The notes: generated from the letters alone by a model not told the origin. Shown: positions 7,828-16,851, counted from the first letter of the stretch. The stretch: 64,000 nucleotides of DNA from CAWBBA01 sp963729795 (GCA_963729795.1 CAVSPC010000038.1:46648-110647), one strand, 5' to 3'. Made by a program: numbers and translations.

Positions 7828-8571
7828 AGTGCACCTCCCCTGGCAAGCGTTCGGAGAAATTCGGGGCGTCGGTTGTGGATCAGGCGATACGCACCGGCCG
7901 TGATGAATCCTTCGAGTATCCCCAGGGGAAGCTGCGTAGGGACAAAGGCCAAGAGTATGGTCAGAAACATTTTAGCCATTGATCCGTCACCGTGCAGAGC
8001 CGTAGCCAGGACAAAGGACGTTCCGGTGTACACGACCCAATCCGACAGCAAGCCGGCCAAAAATGCAGCCGCAACCCACGGTGCTCCCAGTCGCTTGGCC
8101 AAAACAAAAATGCCGTACCCTGTGAAGGCTCCCATCACACCCATAGACATTACATTAGCGCCCAAGAGTGGTCAGCCCTCCGTGACCCAGGAACAACGCC
8201 TGAAGCAGGAGAGCGATGCTCGCCACGACCACGGTAAGCCAGGGTCCGATGAGAATAGCGGCCATGCCGGTGCCGCAGGGATGGGAGCACGTTCCTGCCG
8301 TAGGAACGGGGATAGGCATGCACGAAATCACGAAAACCGCTGCGCCCACCAGCCCTACCATAGCCTTCAAATGCGGCTCTTCCTTGCTCCGAATACGTAG
8401 AGTGCGAAGTCCCCAGATCACAAAGGGTACGGCCAATACAAACCAGAGAAAAGCCCACTGGATCGGCAAGATGCCTTCTGAGATATGCATTGCATAAGCC
8501 GGTTCCGGGGCTGCTTCAATTACGGTAAATACCAGCGCCACGACAGCTATTGCCCGCACGCGGTTTGTCAT
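7824..8571 (-). pseudogene. cbiM: cbiM, cobalt ECF transporter substrate-specific protein, split by a +1 frameshift
   Basis: CbiM binds Co2+ and is the specificity subunit of CbiMNQO. Frame one (from the ATG at 8571) has a signal-like N-terminus and then MHISEGILPIQWAF; the cobalt-binding Met-His after signal removal is intact. CSHPCGTGMAAILIGPW and the start of the LFLGHGGLTTLG motif follow before a stop at 8157-8155. The second frame continues the same motif as ANVMSMGVMGAFTGYGIF and runs to TGA at 7824. Deleting one G from the run at 8161-8163 gives a seamless 248-residue protein. The break falls inside the most conserved family motif, so two independent genes are unlikely. It is either an insertion mutation or an assembly error. 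Confidence 0.87.
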
Positions 8572-8582
8572 AACAATCCTCC

Positions 8583-9098
8583 TTAATGGTGGCCGCGATC
8601 TTTCCTCAGAAATTTTGCCGCCTCTTCGGGTTTCATTTGCACAAACTCATATTGGCCCGGAGGCACGGGATATTTTTGTCTGGGGGGGAGCATGAGATCT
8701 CTTACGTCACAATGGTCCTTGGAATCCATGATCCTCCGTTCCACCAGGTCCACAAGTGTTTGATCAAATCCGAGGTTCTTGCCCAAAACAACTTTCACGT
8801 CCGGGTAGTCGTGAGCTAATTCCTGCAGTATCTCCGGAATGTCCAGAACCAGGTGCAGCCCGTCGTGCAAGAAGTATGGGATGACCATCACGTGAGTTGC
8901 GCCGTGCTCCATGCACTTCATGAAAATTTCCGGTAAGTGTGGCCCCAGGCGCGACATGTAGCAAACTTCTACGATGTCATAGCCGTACCTTTCTTTGAGT
9001 CCCGAGGCCACTTTTTCCATGTGCCTACCCGCGTCGGGCACTCGGCTGCCATGGCCCAAAAGTATAATGGCGCTCTTGCCGTTGCAGTCGTTCGACAT
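8583..9098 (-). CDS. cbiX: cbiX, sirohydrochlorin cobaltochelatase (small form)
   Basis: CbiX inserts Co2+ into sirohydrochlorin, the step that defines the early-cobalt pathway. The protein has the chelatase N-terminal motif AIILLGHGSRVPDAG (metal-binding His in GHGS), then VEVCYMSRLGPHLPEI and VMVIPYFLHDGLHLVLDIP with the second metal-binding histidine pair. At 171 residues it is a small CbiX with a roughly 45-residue C-terminal tail (PPRQKYPVPPGQYEFVQ) that ends in RGHH. A poly-His tail, as in some CbiX proteins, is absent. The gene stands 11 nt upstream of cbiM. Confidence 0.94.
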   Translation of the reverse strand: MSNDCNGKSAIILLGHGSRVPDAGRHMEKVASGLKERYGYDIVEVCYMSRLGPHLPEIFMKCMEHGATHVMVIPYFLHDGLHLVLDIPEILQELAHDYPDVKVVLGKNLGFDQTLVDLVERRIMDSKDHCDVRDLMLPPRQKYPVPPGQYEFVQMKPEEAAKFLRKDRGHH

Positions 9099-9118
9099 TC
9101 TATACCTCTCTTATCCGG

Positions 9119-9823
9119 TTACGCCCGCTCGCCGGCGAGGGAGCAGAGCGCATGCACCGTGCTGACGGCCAGAGGACTGCCCCCTCTGCGACCGCTGATT
9201 GTAATGTGCGGCACTCCCAGAGACATCAGCTCCTGCTTACTTTCGACCACGTGGACAAATCCCACAGGCATGGCTATGACTATGGCCGGTCTGACGCCCT
9301 CTTCTATTATGAGGCGATTCAGTTCCATCAGAGCCACGGGAGCGTTGCCAAAGACGGCGATTCCACGGTCCAAGCTGGATGCAGCTTTACGCACGGCAAA
9401 AAGAGAACGGGGAAGACCGCTTTCAGCAGCCCTTTTCGCGACATCTTCATCGGCCACATGACAAACGAGGTCGTCGGGCCCGTAGCTGGGACAAACTCGT
9501 TTGAGCCTTGCCAGAGAGAGCCCGGAACGAATCATGTTGGAATCAACAAAGATCCGACGCCCGGAGCGCAATGCACTGACGCCTGATTCGATGGCATCTG
9601 CCGAGAACTTCACATCATCCACCAACCCAAAATCAGCAGTGGTGTGCAATATGCGCCTAACGACCTCCCACTGGTCGGGAGAGAAAGAACGGGTCCTAAT
9701 CTCCTGTTCGATGATTTCAAAGGAGCGAGCTTCGATGGCTTCCGGGCTCATGGGATTTTCATGAAGACCGTACACAAGAGGTTTATGCGAAGGTGCATGT
9801 TTCATAGGTTTCAAGTGCTCCAT
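9119..9823 (-). CDS. cbiC: cbiC/cobH, (cobalt-)precorrin-8X methylmutase
   Basis: CbiC moves the C11 methyl to C12, forming (cobalt-)hydrogenobyrinate. The protein shows IEARSFEIIEQEIRTR near the N-terminus, then VRRILHTTADFGL (with the catalytic His in the HTTAD-like motif), IFVDSNMIRSGLS, IAVFGNAPVALMEL and the closing MPVGFVHVVESKQEL and GRRGGSPLAVSTVHAL. I start it at the ATG at 9823 (234 residues); another ATG lies at 9805. The open frame upstream runs through a palindromic repeat and would add repeat-encoded residues, so that longer start is rejected. Confidence 0.95.
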   Translation of the reverse strand: MEHLKPMKHAPSHKPLVYGLHENPMSPEAIEARSFEIIEQEIRTRSFSPDQWEVVRRILHTTADFGLVDDVKFSADAIESGVSALRSGRRIFVDSNMIRSGLSLARLKRVCPSYGPDDLVCHVADEDVAKRAAESGLPRSLFAVRKAASSLDRGIAVFGNAPVALMELNRLIIEEGVRPAIVIAMPVGFVHVVESKQELMSLGVPHITISGRRGGSPLAVSTVHALCSLAGERA

Positions 9824-9837
9824 TTTATAATTGTTAT

Positions 9838-9896
9838 GGTGGGACAGGCATCTTGCCTGTCGATCCGGAAATGACAGGCAAGATGCCTGTCCCACC
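9838..9896. repeat. Perfect nested inverted repeat between cbiA and cbiC
   Basis: Two arms of 24 bases (9838-9861 and 9873-9896) are exact reverse complements around an 11-base loop. Each arm is itself a small hairpin with core GACAGGCATCTTGCCTGTC. The same core and architecture recur at 34784-34841, with degenerate relatives at 28577-28632 and near 39470 and 39655. It lies within the cobalamin operon, 9 nt after the cbiA stop and 14 nt before the cbiC ATG, so the mRNA should form a very stable stem there. Confidence 0.9.
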
Positions 9897-9905
9897 AATA
9901 CGACT

Positions 9906-11354
9906 TCAAGGCCTCTCACATCGGCCTTCAGCTAAATCTCGGCTTCGTTCACTATTCACTGTGCAAACCGACACAAAATGCTCCAACGCTTTCGGTTGCG
10001 ATGCGAAATGGACGTGAACGTAGCTTGCCACTGTGCCGCCATTCTGAAATCCTTCCGGTACAGCCGGACCCGAGCGTCGCCGCATCACAAGATAGGGGCG
10101 ACTCCACGGCTCCTGCACGGCAGTATCGTCAATCAGCTCAGAGTAATGGAACTCGTGCCCCCTGAGTCTGTCGCCCTCTTTCCCAAAAAGCGAGTCCTGC
10201 GTCAGAGTTACTTCCACATAGGAGAGCGCTTTGAGTCGAGCCGACATCCTGGTCCATTGCGGGAGCATGCCAACGAGCCTATGGCGTCGGCCACCGTTGC
10301 ACTCAATGCCCTGTGCCAGATACATCAATCCTCCGCACTCGGCATAGACAGGTCTACCCGTCTGCGCGAATTGCCTGACCGATTCGAGCATGTGCGTGTT
10401 TCCGGCAAGGGCTTCAGCATGTTCTTCAGGGTATCCCCCTCCGATATAAAGGCCATCCAGTTCTTCAGGCAGAATATAGTCCCGAAGGGGAGAAAACCGG
10501 ACTAATTTGAACCCGTTCTCTTCAAGGGCCTCAAGGTTGTCCTGATAATAAAAGTGAAAAGCCGCGTCATACGCGAGTCCTAGCCGCAGCCGCTTGCGAG
10601 TCTCGGGCTCTTTTCGGGGAGTGGAAGTTTCCGGAATGGCAGAGGCTGATCGGGCGATTCGTAGGATTTCATCCACGCGACCGTGGCGCTCCAGTGCTTT
10701 TCCAAGCGCTTCCGTGACTTCTTCCGACAGGTTACGAGAATTGGCAGTTACCAGCCCGAGGTGGCGGCTTGAAAGATCGGGAAAGGCGCCACGAGGGATG
10801 CTGGCCACAGCTTGGGGGAGTCCGAAAGCGTTGAGAGATTTCGCCAACCATTCGCCATGACGCTCCGATCCGCAATGGTTGACGACAATGCCGGCAATTC
10901 TCAGGCCGGGGTCAAATTCTGTGTACCCTTTCACCAGGGCTGCCAGGCTCCGCGCTACTCCATGAGCGTTCACTACCAACAAAACAGGCGCGTCAAGCCA
11001 GGTGGCAATTTCTGCGGTACTGCCCGTGGAATCAACCGGGTCACTACCGTCGAAGAGCCCCATGACCCCTTCAATCACTGCAACATCGGCATTTGATGCT
11101 TTATCGAGAAAAAGATTCCGCACATGAGACTCACCGGTCATCCAGCCGTCCAGGTTGTAGCACGGTCTCCCCGAAGCTAGGCTCAGGTACGTAGGGTCAA
11201 GATAATCAGGACCTACCTTAAAAGTCTGCACCGTCAAACCGCGCCTTCTGAGCGCACTGACCAGCGCTAGCGTAACGGAAGTCTTGCCTACCCCACTATT
11301 GGTACCGGCTACAACGATTCTGGGGCATGGAACGTTCACATGCTTCTCCAACAA
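9906..11354 (-). CDS. cbiA: cbiA/cobB, cobyrinate a,c-diamide synthase
   Basis: CbiA amidates the a and c side chains of cobyrinate with glutamine and ATP. The N-terminal DTB-synthetase-like domain starts RIVVAGTNSGVGKTSVTLAL (P-loop) and continues FKVGPDYLDPTYLSLASGRP, NLDGWM, AVIEGVMGLFDG and VVNHCGSERH. The C-terminal glutamine-amidotransferase-type domain carries YIGGGYPEEHAEAL and the nucleophile segment PVYAECGGLMYL, and later LRGHEFHYSEL. The 482 residues are slightly longer than usual, with a roughly 30-residue tail. It sits between cbiB (34-nt gap) and the repeat preceding cbiC. Confidence 0.96.
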   Translation of the reverse strand: MLEKHVNVPCPRIVVAGTNSGVGKTSVTLALVSALRRRGLTVQTFKVGPDYLDPTYLSLASGRPCYNLDGWMTGESHVRNLFLDKASNADVAVIEGVMGLFDGSDPVDSTGSTAEIATWLDAPVLLVVNAHGVARSLAALVKGYTEFDPGLRIAGIVVNHCGSERHGEWLAKSLNAFGLPQAVASIPRGAFPDLSSRHLGLVTANSRNLSEEVTEALGKALERHGRVDEILRIARSASAIPETSTPRKEPETRKRLRLGLAYDAAFHFYYQDNLEALEENGFKLVRFSPLRDYILPEELDGLYIGGGYPEEHAEALAGNTHMLESVRQFAQTGRPVYAECGGLMYLAQGIECNGGRRHRLVGMLPQWTRMSARLKALSYVEVTLTQDSLFGKEGDRLRGHEFHYSELIDDTAVQEPWSRPYLVMRRRSGPAVPEGFQNGGTVASYVHVHFASQPKALEHFVSVCTVNSERSRDLAEGRCERP

Positions 11355-11388
11355 TGTTTCTCGAAGTTTGCTTCCAACCGGTTCAATC

Positions 11389-12336
11389 CTAGCCGACGAT
11401 CAAAAGCCTGCCAGTCAGCAAAAGCGCCAAAGCCAGCCCTGACGTCATTAACAGCAAAGCGTTTGCGCGTACTACGTGCTCGGGTCCAACAGGAGCCAAC
11501 GGATCTCCCAGTGGCGGCTTATTTGAAGGAATTCCGGAATAGTAGCTCAAGCCCCCGAGCTGAATTCCGAGGGCTCCGGCCACTGCGGCTTCCGCCTGTC
11601 CCGCGTTGGGGCTCGGGTGTTTTAAACGATCACGCAAAAACACTTTTAGTGAATGGGCCGGGCTTTGCAGCAAAAGCATGGCTGCCGGCGGTACCAATAG
11701 AGCAGCCAGCCGTGAAGGAATGAAGTTTGCGATGTCGTCAAGCTTCGCCGAGGCCCAGCCGAATTCCAGATATTCCCGGTTCTTGTACCCAAAACTCGAA
11801 TCGAGCGTGTTGACCGCCTTATAAGCCATGATGCCTAAAGCACCTCCGATCGCTGCATAGAAAAGCGGAGCGACAACCCCGTCAACCATGTTTTCTGCCA
11901 CGCTCTCAACTGTGGCCCGAGCCACATCCGACTCATCTAACCGGTCCGTGTCGCGGCCGCAAATCATTGCAACCCGTTCCCTCGCATCAGTAAGCGAGCC
12001 TGAATTCAAGGCATCAACAACATCCGAGCTGTGTCTGACCATGTCTTTTGCAGCGATGCCAGTCCAAAGCAGCAGAATTGATACCAAATCGCCTGCATAA
12101 GGGTGCACGGACCGTGCCCCGGAGATAAGGCCATACGTGGCGAGAATGGTTGTGCCGACGACCACGAAAACCGTGGCAACCCCCGCTATGCGGAGGTTTT
12201 TAATCATTTTCCGGAAGGCCATTTCCGCAAACGTGGCTAACCGGCCAATCAGCTTCACAGGGTGCGGCAGCCATCTCGGATCTCCGACGATGAGATCCAA
12301 CGCGACAGCCAGAAGAATCTGATATTCAAGCCTCAT
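11389..12336 (-). CDS. cbiB: cbiB/cobD, adenosylcobinamide-phosphate synthase
   Basis: CbiB joins (R)-1-amino-2-propanol phosphate to adenosylcobyrate at the membrane. The 315-residue integral-membrane protein starts with the family motif ALDLIVGDPRWLPHPVKLIG, followed by several hydrophobic helices. The conserved ICGRDTDRLDESDVARATVESVAENMVDGVVAPLFY segment lies in the middle, and SFGYKNREYLEFGWASAKLDDIANFIPSR and SPNAGQAEAAVAGALGIQLGG follow. It overlaps the upstream cobD-cbiP gene by 4 nt (ATGA). Confidence 0.96.
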   Translation of the reverse strand: MRLEYQILLAVALDLIVGDPRWLPHPVKLIGRLATFAEMAFRKMIKNLRIAGVATVFVVVGTTILATYGLISGARSVHPYAGDLVSILLLWTGIAAKDMVRHSSDVVDALNSGSLTDARERVAMICGRDTDRLDESDVARATVESVAENMVDGVVAPLFYAAIGGALGIMAYKAVNTLDSSFGYKNREYLEFGWASAKLDDIANFIPSRLAALLVPPAAMLLLQSPAHSLKVFLRDRLKHPSPNAGQAEAAVAGALGIQLGGLSYYSGIPSNKPPLGDPLAPVGPEHVVRANALLLMTSGLALALLLTGRLLIVG

Positions 12337-14903
12337 GACAGCCCCATCAGCCGATAGATTTCGTTAATTCGCACGCAGCGGCGAACCGACTCGGCCAGTT
12401 TGTCGAGAGCAGGCTCGATGTCGTACCGAGCACAAACTTTTCCCTTAGCGGCAAGACCGCGGCGTATGCGGAGTCGGTCGATGAACCACCGGCGGAATTC
12501 ATCCGAGTCAAAAATCCCATGAAGGTACGTCCCCCAAAGCCGCCCATTGGGAGATCGTGCGCCATCATACGTGCCGGCATCTTGCTTGAGCAGAGGCGCA
12601 GTATCAGACGATCGGCTTTGACCGTGATGGATTTCATATCCTTGGACCTTAAAGCCTGATTCCAGGTGGGTCGCGGTGGCACGAGTCAGAGTCTTCTCCA
12701 AGGCCAGGACCGTGGTTACATTCAGAAAACCCAGGCCAGGGAGGGTCTTGCGATCCGATTCCAGCCCGTGAGGATCGGCAATGTCCGTGCCGATCATTTG
12801 AAACCCGCCGCAAATGCCCACCAATTCCGTGCCGCAGTTTACGGTTAATTCCTTTATCTGGTCGACCAGTCCATTTTGTTTCAAGTATTCCAGGTCACCT
12901 ATGACATTCTTGCTGCCAGGTAGAATGACAGCGTCCGGTCGATTCAGGTCAGAGACGGTCCTCACTACCTTCAGTCTTACGTCGGGTTCAACACGAAACG
13001 CGTCGAAGTCTGTGAAATTCGAGATGTGCGGCAAATCAACTATAGCTATTTCTACACAATCTGCGTCCGGGCAAGAATCATCGAACCCTCCGCATTTGAA
13101 GCTCACAGAATCCTCTTCCGGCAGCCCCAAATCCTGAAAGTACGGTACTACGCCCAATACAGACCGACCGGTATGACGCCGAGTATATTCGATAGCATCT
13201 CGGAGGAGCTCTTTCTTGCCGCGGAAACGATTCACCACAAAACCGGCTATCAGTGCTCTTTCCCACTCGGCGAGAACTTCCATGGTTCCGATGAACGATG
13301 CAAAAACACCTCCCCGGTCAATGTCGCCCACAAGTAGGACCGGGGCTTTCGCGTACCTCGCCATTTCCATGTTTACGATGTCATGGCTCTTAAGGTTTAC
13401 CTCCGCGGGACTTCCGGCCCCTTCAAGAACGATCACGTCGTTCTCCGCGGCCAGCGAATCGTAAGCCTGTTTGGCAGCCTCGAATGCCTGCGGCTTGAAT
13501 CGGACGTATTCCATAACATCCATGTTTCCTACCGGCTTGCCCAGGACGATTACCTGACTGCCTGTATCGCTGTTCGGCTTCAGCAGGACGGGATTCATTC
13601 GCACGTCAGGATCCAGCTTGCAAGCCTGAGCCTGCACGACCTGAGCGCGCCCCATTTCTCCCCCTGTCCGAGTTACGCAAGAGTTCAGAGACATGTTCTG
13701 GGATTTGAATGGGGCAACTGTGTATCCGTCCTGGAGTAGGATTCGCCCGAAAGCCGCGGTCAGCACACTTTTCCCGGCATTCGAGCTGGTCCCCTGCAGC
13801 ATGAGTGCGGGCGTCTTGCGCTTTGCCATATTTTTCCGTGGAGATCCGAACGCTTTCTTCAGAGAATCGCACAAGTGCAAATTATCCACAGATGTCCGGA
13901 CTGCGACTCTGAAGAAGCGTTTGTCCAGACCCTGGAAATTCTCGCAAACCCGGATGGCTATGCCATCTTGGAGAAGGCGCTTAGCCAGAAGCTTCGAATC
14001 CCATCCTTTGCGATCGATCCTCACCAACAGGAAGTTGGCGGTCCCTGGATAGACCGTCAGCCCAGAAACGGATTTCAGTTCGGCCTCAAGGCTCTCCCTC
14101 TGCTCCCGCACGAATCTGCGGCTGCGTTCAACATAATCGGTGTCAAGAAGCGCAGCCTCTCCCACGGCTTGGGCGACGGTGTTGACGGACCAAGGAAGCA
14201 GCAATTTCAGGCCGCGTTGCACGATAGCGGGATCGGCCACCGCGCAGCCAAGGCGCAAACCCGGAATCGCGTAGATCTTGGTTAAGGAAAGGAGAACTAT
14301 CACATTTTCGGGGCGGTCTACAGACAGGCTGTCCATGCCTTCCACAAAGTCGCCGAAAGCCTCGTCCACCACGAAGAGCGTGGAAGAATTGTCCAAAGCG
14401 ACTCTTCTTAGGGCTTTCGCGTCGTACAGCATTCCGGTGGGGTTATTTGGCGTGCACAAGAAGACCAGGTCATTGCCTTGAAGGTTGGCTTCAAGCTGAT
14501 GAAAATCAAATCTAAATTGTTCGCCTTCGTCCAGGCGAATCGTATGGATTTGCATGCCGGCATGGACGGCGCTTGAAAGATAATCTGAATAACACGGAAT
14601 CGGAATTATCGCGCGGCCCAAACTCAGTGCTCTGGGAATGAGATGAAGGATTTCCGTGGAACCGTTTCCCACGATCACGTTGCCTGGTTCCACATGGTAA
14701 CGGCCTGAAACAGCAGCCACCAGTTTCGTACAAGCAGGATCAGGGTAATGAACTACGGAACTCAGCGCTGCGCTCACGACGGAGCGCAACCATTCCGGCG
14801 GCCCCAGCGGATTAATATTGGCGGAAAAATCAAGAATACTCTCCGCCGGAAGGCCCGAAACGCTTGCCAGATAAGTCAGATTGCCGCCGTGTCCATTTTC
14901 CAT
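12333..14903 (-). CDS. Fusion: CobD-type L-threonine-phosphate decarboxylase + CbiP/CobQ cobyric acid synthase
   Basis: This is one 856-residue frame with two enzymes. Residues 1-355 form a fold-type-I PLP enzyme of the histidinol-phosphate aminotransferase/CobD family: DFSANINPLGPP, GNGSTEILHLIP, CTPNNPTGMLY, VVDEAFGDFV and the PLP lysine at about residue 209 in LSLTKIYAIPGLRLG. Its product, aminopropanol phosphate, is the substrate of CbiB next door. Residues 359-856 form cobyric acid synthase: MLQGTSSNAGKSVLTAAF, FKSQNMSLNS, LEGAGSPAEVNL and GDIDRGGVFASF. The amidotransferase part carries ILPGSKNVIGDL, the nucleophile in VGICGGFQMIG, YEIHHGQS and WGTYLHGIFD. Met359 could serve as an internal start for a separate CbiP. 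Confidence 0.94.
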   Translation of the reverse strand: MENGHGGNLTYLASVSGLPAESILDFSANINPLGPPEWLRSVVSAALSSVVHYPDPACTKLVAAVSGRYHVEPGNVIVGNGSTEILHLIPRALSLGRAIIPIPCYSDYLSSAVHAGMQIHTIRLDEGEQFRFDFHQLEANLQGNDLVFLCTPNNPTGMLYDAKALRRVALDNSSTLFVVDEAFGDFVEGMDSLSVDRPENVIVLLSLTKIYAIPGLRLGCAVADPAIVQRGLKLLLPWSVNTVAQAVGEAALLDTDYVERSRRFVREQRESLEAELKSVSGLTVYPGTANFLLVRIDRKGWDSKLLAKRLLQDGIAIRVCENFQGLDKRFFRVAVRTSVDNLHLCDSLKKAFGSPRKNMAKRKTPALMLQGTSSNAGKSVLTAAFGRILLQDGYTVAPFKSQNMSLNSCVTRTGGEMGRAQVVQAQACKLDPDVRMNPVLLKPNSDTGSQVIVLGKPVGNMDVMEYVRFKPQAFEAAKQAYDSLAAENDVIVLEGAGSPAEVNLKSHDIVNMEMARYAKAPVLLVGDIDRGGVFASFIGTMEVLAEWERALIAGFVVNRFRGKKELLRDAIEYTRRHTGRSVLGVVPYFQDLGLPEEDSVSFKCGGFDDSCPDADCVEIAIVDLPHISNFTDFDAFRVEPDVRLKVVRTVSDLNRPDAVILPGSKNVIGDLEYLKQNGLVDQIKELTVNCGTELVGICGGFQMIGTDIADPHGLESDRKTLPGLGFLNVTTVLALEKTLTRATATHLESGFKVQGYEIHHGQSRSSDTAPLLKQDAGTYDGARSPNGRLWGTYLHGIFDSDEFRRWFIDRLRIRRGLAAKGKVCARYDIEPALDKLAESVRRCVRINEIYRLMGLS

Positions 14904-14982
14904 GAGGCTATTCCTGGATGATTACGCTGTCAGCAGTTCCAGGCCAAACGGCCGTCAACACGCTTCTTGACTGTAGTTCGAC

Positions 14983-16047
14983 TCATTTGTCCGCTTCGGA
15001 GACAGATGCCTCGGCAAATGTCGCCACCTCGGTAAGTAGCCGAGCGGCGGCTTCAACTAAGGTCATCGCCAATGCCGCGCCGGTACCCTCACCCAATCTC
15101 AGGTCAAGGTCCAGCAGAGGCTGTTTGTTCATGTAATCCAAGGCGACTCGGTGCCCTTGTTCCACGCTCCGATGAGCTGCAATCATGTAATCTGCAGCTT
15201 CGGGAGCCAGGCCGAAGGCTATCAAGGCCCCAGCCGAAGAGATAAAACCGTCTATCAAAACCGGCTTTTGGATGGACGCGGCCCCCAGAATCAAACCAGC
15301 AATCCCGCCGATCTCGAATCCGCCAACCTTAGTCAAGAGATCCAAAGCATTTTTAGGATCGGGACTGTTGACCTTCAGGATCTTCTCTATCACTGAAATC
15401 TTATGCCTGAATTGGTCGTCGTCGATCCCGGTTCCGCGACCCGTGACATTGGCCGGAGAAGCGCCGGTAACGGCTGCAACAATGGCACTGCTAGGCGTTG
15501 TATTGCCAATTCCCATGTCGCCGGTGCCGAAAATGTCAAAAGAGGATCCTAGTTCCAGAGCCAGTTCAATACCCGCCTCAACGGAACGTATCGCATCTTC
15601 GGTGCTCATTGCCGGCCCCACACCTATGTTGAGGGTACCGGCTCCAATGCGCTTGGAAAAGAAGGTGCCGTCCAGGGGCGCCTCTGCGATTTCTCCTGCC
15701 ACGCCCATGTCCACAACCACCACTTTGGCTTGGGCTACCCGTGCCATGGCGTTGATTCCGGCCCCACCTCGCAGAAAGTTGTAAACCATCTGGACTGTAA
15801 CTTCCTGAGGGTACTTGCTCACGCCTTCTGCGACAACGCCGTGATCCCCGGCCATTGTGACAATCACTCGCTTGCTCACCGATGGAGTTATCGATCGCGT
15901 TATTCCTGCCAGGTCGATTGCGAGATCCATCAGCCTTCCCAGAGCCCAATGCGGCATGGTAAGTTGGTCGAGTCGTTCCCGGGCGCTGTCTCTCACCGCT
16001 TTGTCCTGAGGCACAATATTTTTGAGCGTTTTTTCAAGAAGCCTCAT
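14983..16047 (-). CDS. cobT: cobT, nicotinate-nucleotide:dimethylbenzimidazole phosphoribosyltransferase
   Basis: CobT activates the lower-ligand base by forming alpha-ribazole phosphate from NaMN. Starting at the ATG at 16047 (ATGA with the cobU stop) gives 354 residues beginning MRLLEKTLKNIVPQDK, the normal length. Motifs present are VTMAGDHGVVAEGVS, FLRGGAGINAMAR, FGTGDMGIGNTTPSSAI, TGRGTGIDDD, FEIGGIAGLILGAAS and the catalytic glutamate in LRLGEGTGAALAM. A longer open frame upstream just reads through the end of cobU. The 79-nt gap to the fusion gene downstream holds nothing else. Confidence 0.96.
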   Translation of the reverse strand: MRLLEKTLKNIVPQDKAVRDSARERLDQLTMPHWALGRLMDLAIDLAGITRSITPSVSKRVIVTMAGDHGVVAEGVSKYPQEVTVQMVYNFLRGGAGINAMARVAQAKVVVVDMGVAGEIAEAPLDGTFFSKRIGAGTLNIGVGPAMSTEDAIRSVEAGIELALELGSSFDIFGTGDMGIGNTTPSSAIVAAVTGASPANVTGRGTGIDDDQFRHKISVIEKILKVNSPDPKNALDLLTKVGGFEIGGIAGLILGAASIQKPVLIDGFISSAGALIAFGLAPEAADYMIAAHRSVEQGHRVALDYMNKQPLLDLDLRLGEGTGAALAMTLVEAAARLLTEVATFAEASVSEADK

Positions 16048-16595
16048 TCGGGTTTTCCTCTTTTCAGATTTAATGGCAGCCCGCAGGCTACCAAGGTGAC
16101 TTCGTTGGCCCCAGAGGCCATGACCTGGTTGCATCTTCCTACCAGATCGCGATAGTGCCGCGACACGTCATTTTCCGGCACAATTCCCGCTCCTACCTCG
16201 TTGGTTACAAATATTACCGTGCCCTGAATAGTTGAACAGGCCCGAAGCAATTCGTTCGCTTTGCCTTCCATATCTTCCTCGGACAGGTATCTCTCTTGTT
16301 GATGGGCTCGATACATAAGATTGCTGATCCAGAGCGTGAGGCAATCCACGAGAAAGACGTCAAATCGCTGTGCTGTTTGAATGGTCTCGGCAAGTTCGAA
16401 GGGCTCTTCTATCGTATGCCAATCGGCTTTCAATCTCTCTTGCTGATGCCTCTTGATCCGTCGGATCATCTCCTCATCAATAGGAAGAGATGTCGCCACG
16501 AAGGCTCGAGCGCCGGGCAGAATTTCAGCGCGCTTTCTGGCATATTCGCTCTTTCCGCTTCGTGTGCCGCCCGTTATGAGGATTATTCCAGCCAT
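16044..16595 (-). CDS. cobU: cobU/cobP, adenosylcobinamide kinase / GTP:adenosylcobinamide-phosphate guanylyltransferase
   Basis: This bifunctional nucleotide-loop enzyme phosphorylates adenosylcobinamide and attaches GMP. The 183-residue protein begins with a P-loop (ILITGGTRSGKSEYARKRAE), carries VATSLPIDEEMIRRIKRHQ with the guanylylated histidine segment KRHQQERLKADWHTIEEP, then FLVDCLTLWISNLM, FVTNEVGAGIVPE and the closing LVACGLPLNLKRG. It is the first gene after the riboswitch terminator, with a roughly 226-nt leader that holds no other gene. Confidence 0.96.
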   Translation of the reverse strand: MAGIILITGGTRSGKSEYARKRAEILPGARAFVATSLPIDEEMIRRIKRHQQERLKADWHTIEEPFELAETIQTAQRFDVFLVDCLTLWISNLMYRAHQQERYLSEEDMEGKANELLRACSTIQGTVIFVTNEVGAGIVPENDVSRHYRDLVGRCNQVMASGANEVTLVACGLPLNLKRGKPE

Positions 16596-16821
16596 GACCT
16601 CTTGCCTATAGCTTGAGCGGCTTGATACCAGGCTGCGGACAAAGAGGGAATCCTAGGAGCCTGTCACGCAACCTCACTCATCAACGCCATCGTGCCACGA
16701 ATTCGGGAAAGCGTTGCGTCACGCAACGGCCTTCTAGACCGAAACAAGGGATCACAGTCAGTGGGGCTTGGCAGAACTTAGCGGCAGGGGAGGAGAAACG
16801 ATCGAAAAAGGGCAAAAAGAA

Positions 16822-16851
16822 ATCCCCGGGCAAAAAAATTACCCGGGGATG
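16822..16851 (-). terminator. Rho-independent terminator, expression platform of the cobalamin riboswitch
   Basis: Read on the minus strand, ATCCCCGGGTAA is followed by a T-rich loop, the complementary GCCCGGGGAT arm and then a TTCTTTTT run. It lies about 55 nt after the riboswitch aptamer and about 225 nt before cobU, the right place for B12-dependent premature termination. Confidence 0.8.

Noticed and set aside
8155..8165. Programmed +1 frameshift in cbiM and cobK, like release factor 2
   Set aside because: The sites share no common slippery sequence or upstream Shine-Dalgarno-like stimulator, and the other two breaks (alpha-2-macroglobulin) have no stop nearby, so insertion errors or decay explain all four better.
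9824..9919. Longer start for cbiC
   Set aside because: The extra codons read through the palindromic repeat; the ATG at 9823 fits the family start.
16620..16820. Short plus-strand reading frames in the leader between terminator and cobU
   Set aside because: They lack family motifs and ribosome sites; the region is the mRNA leader of the cobalamin operon.
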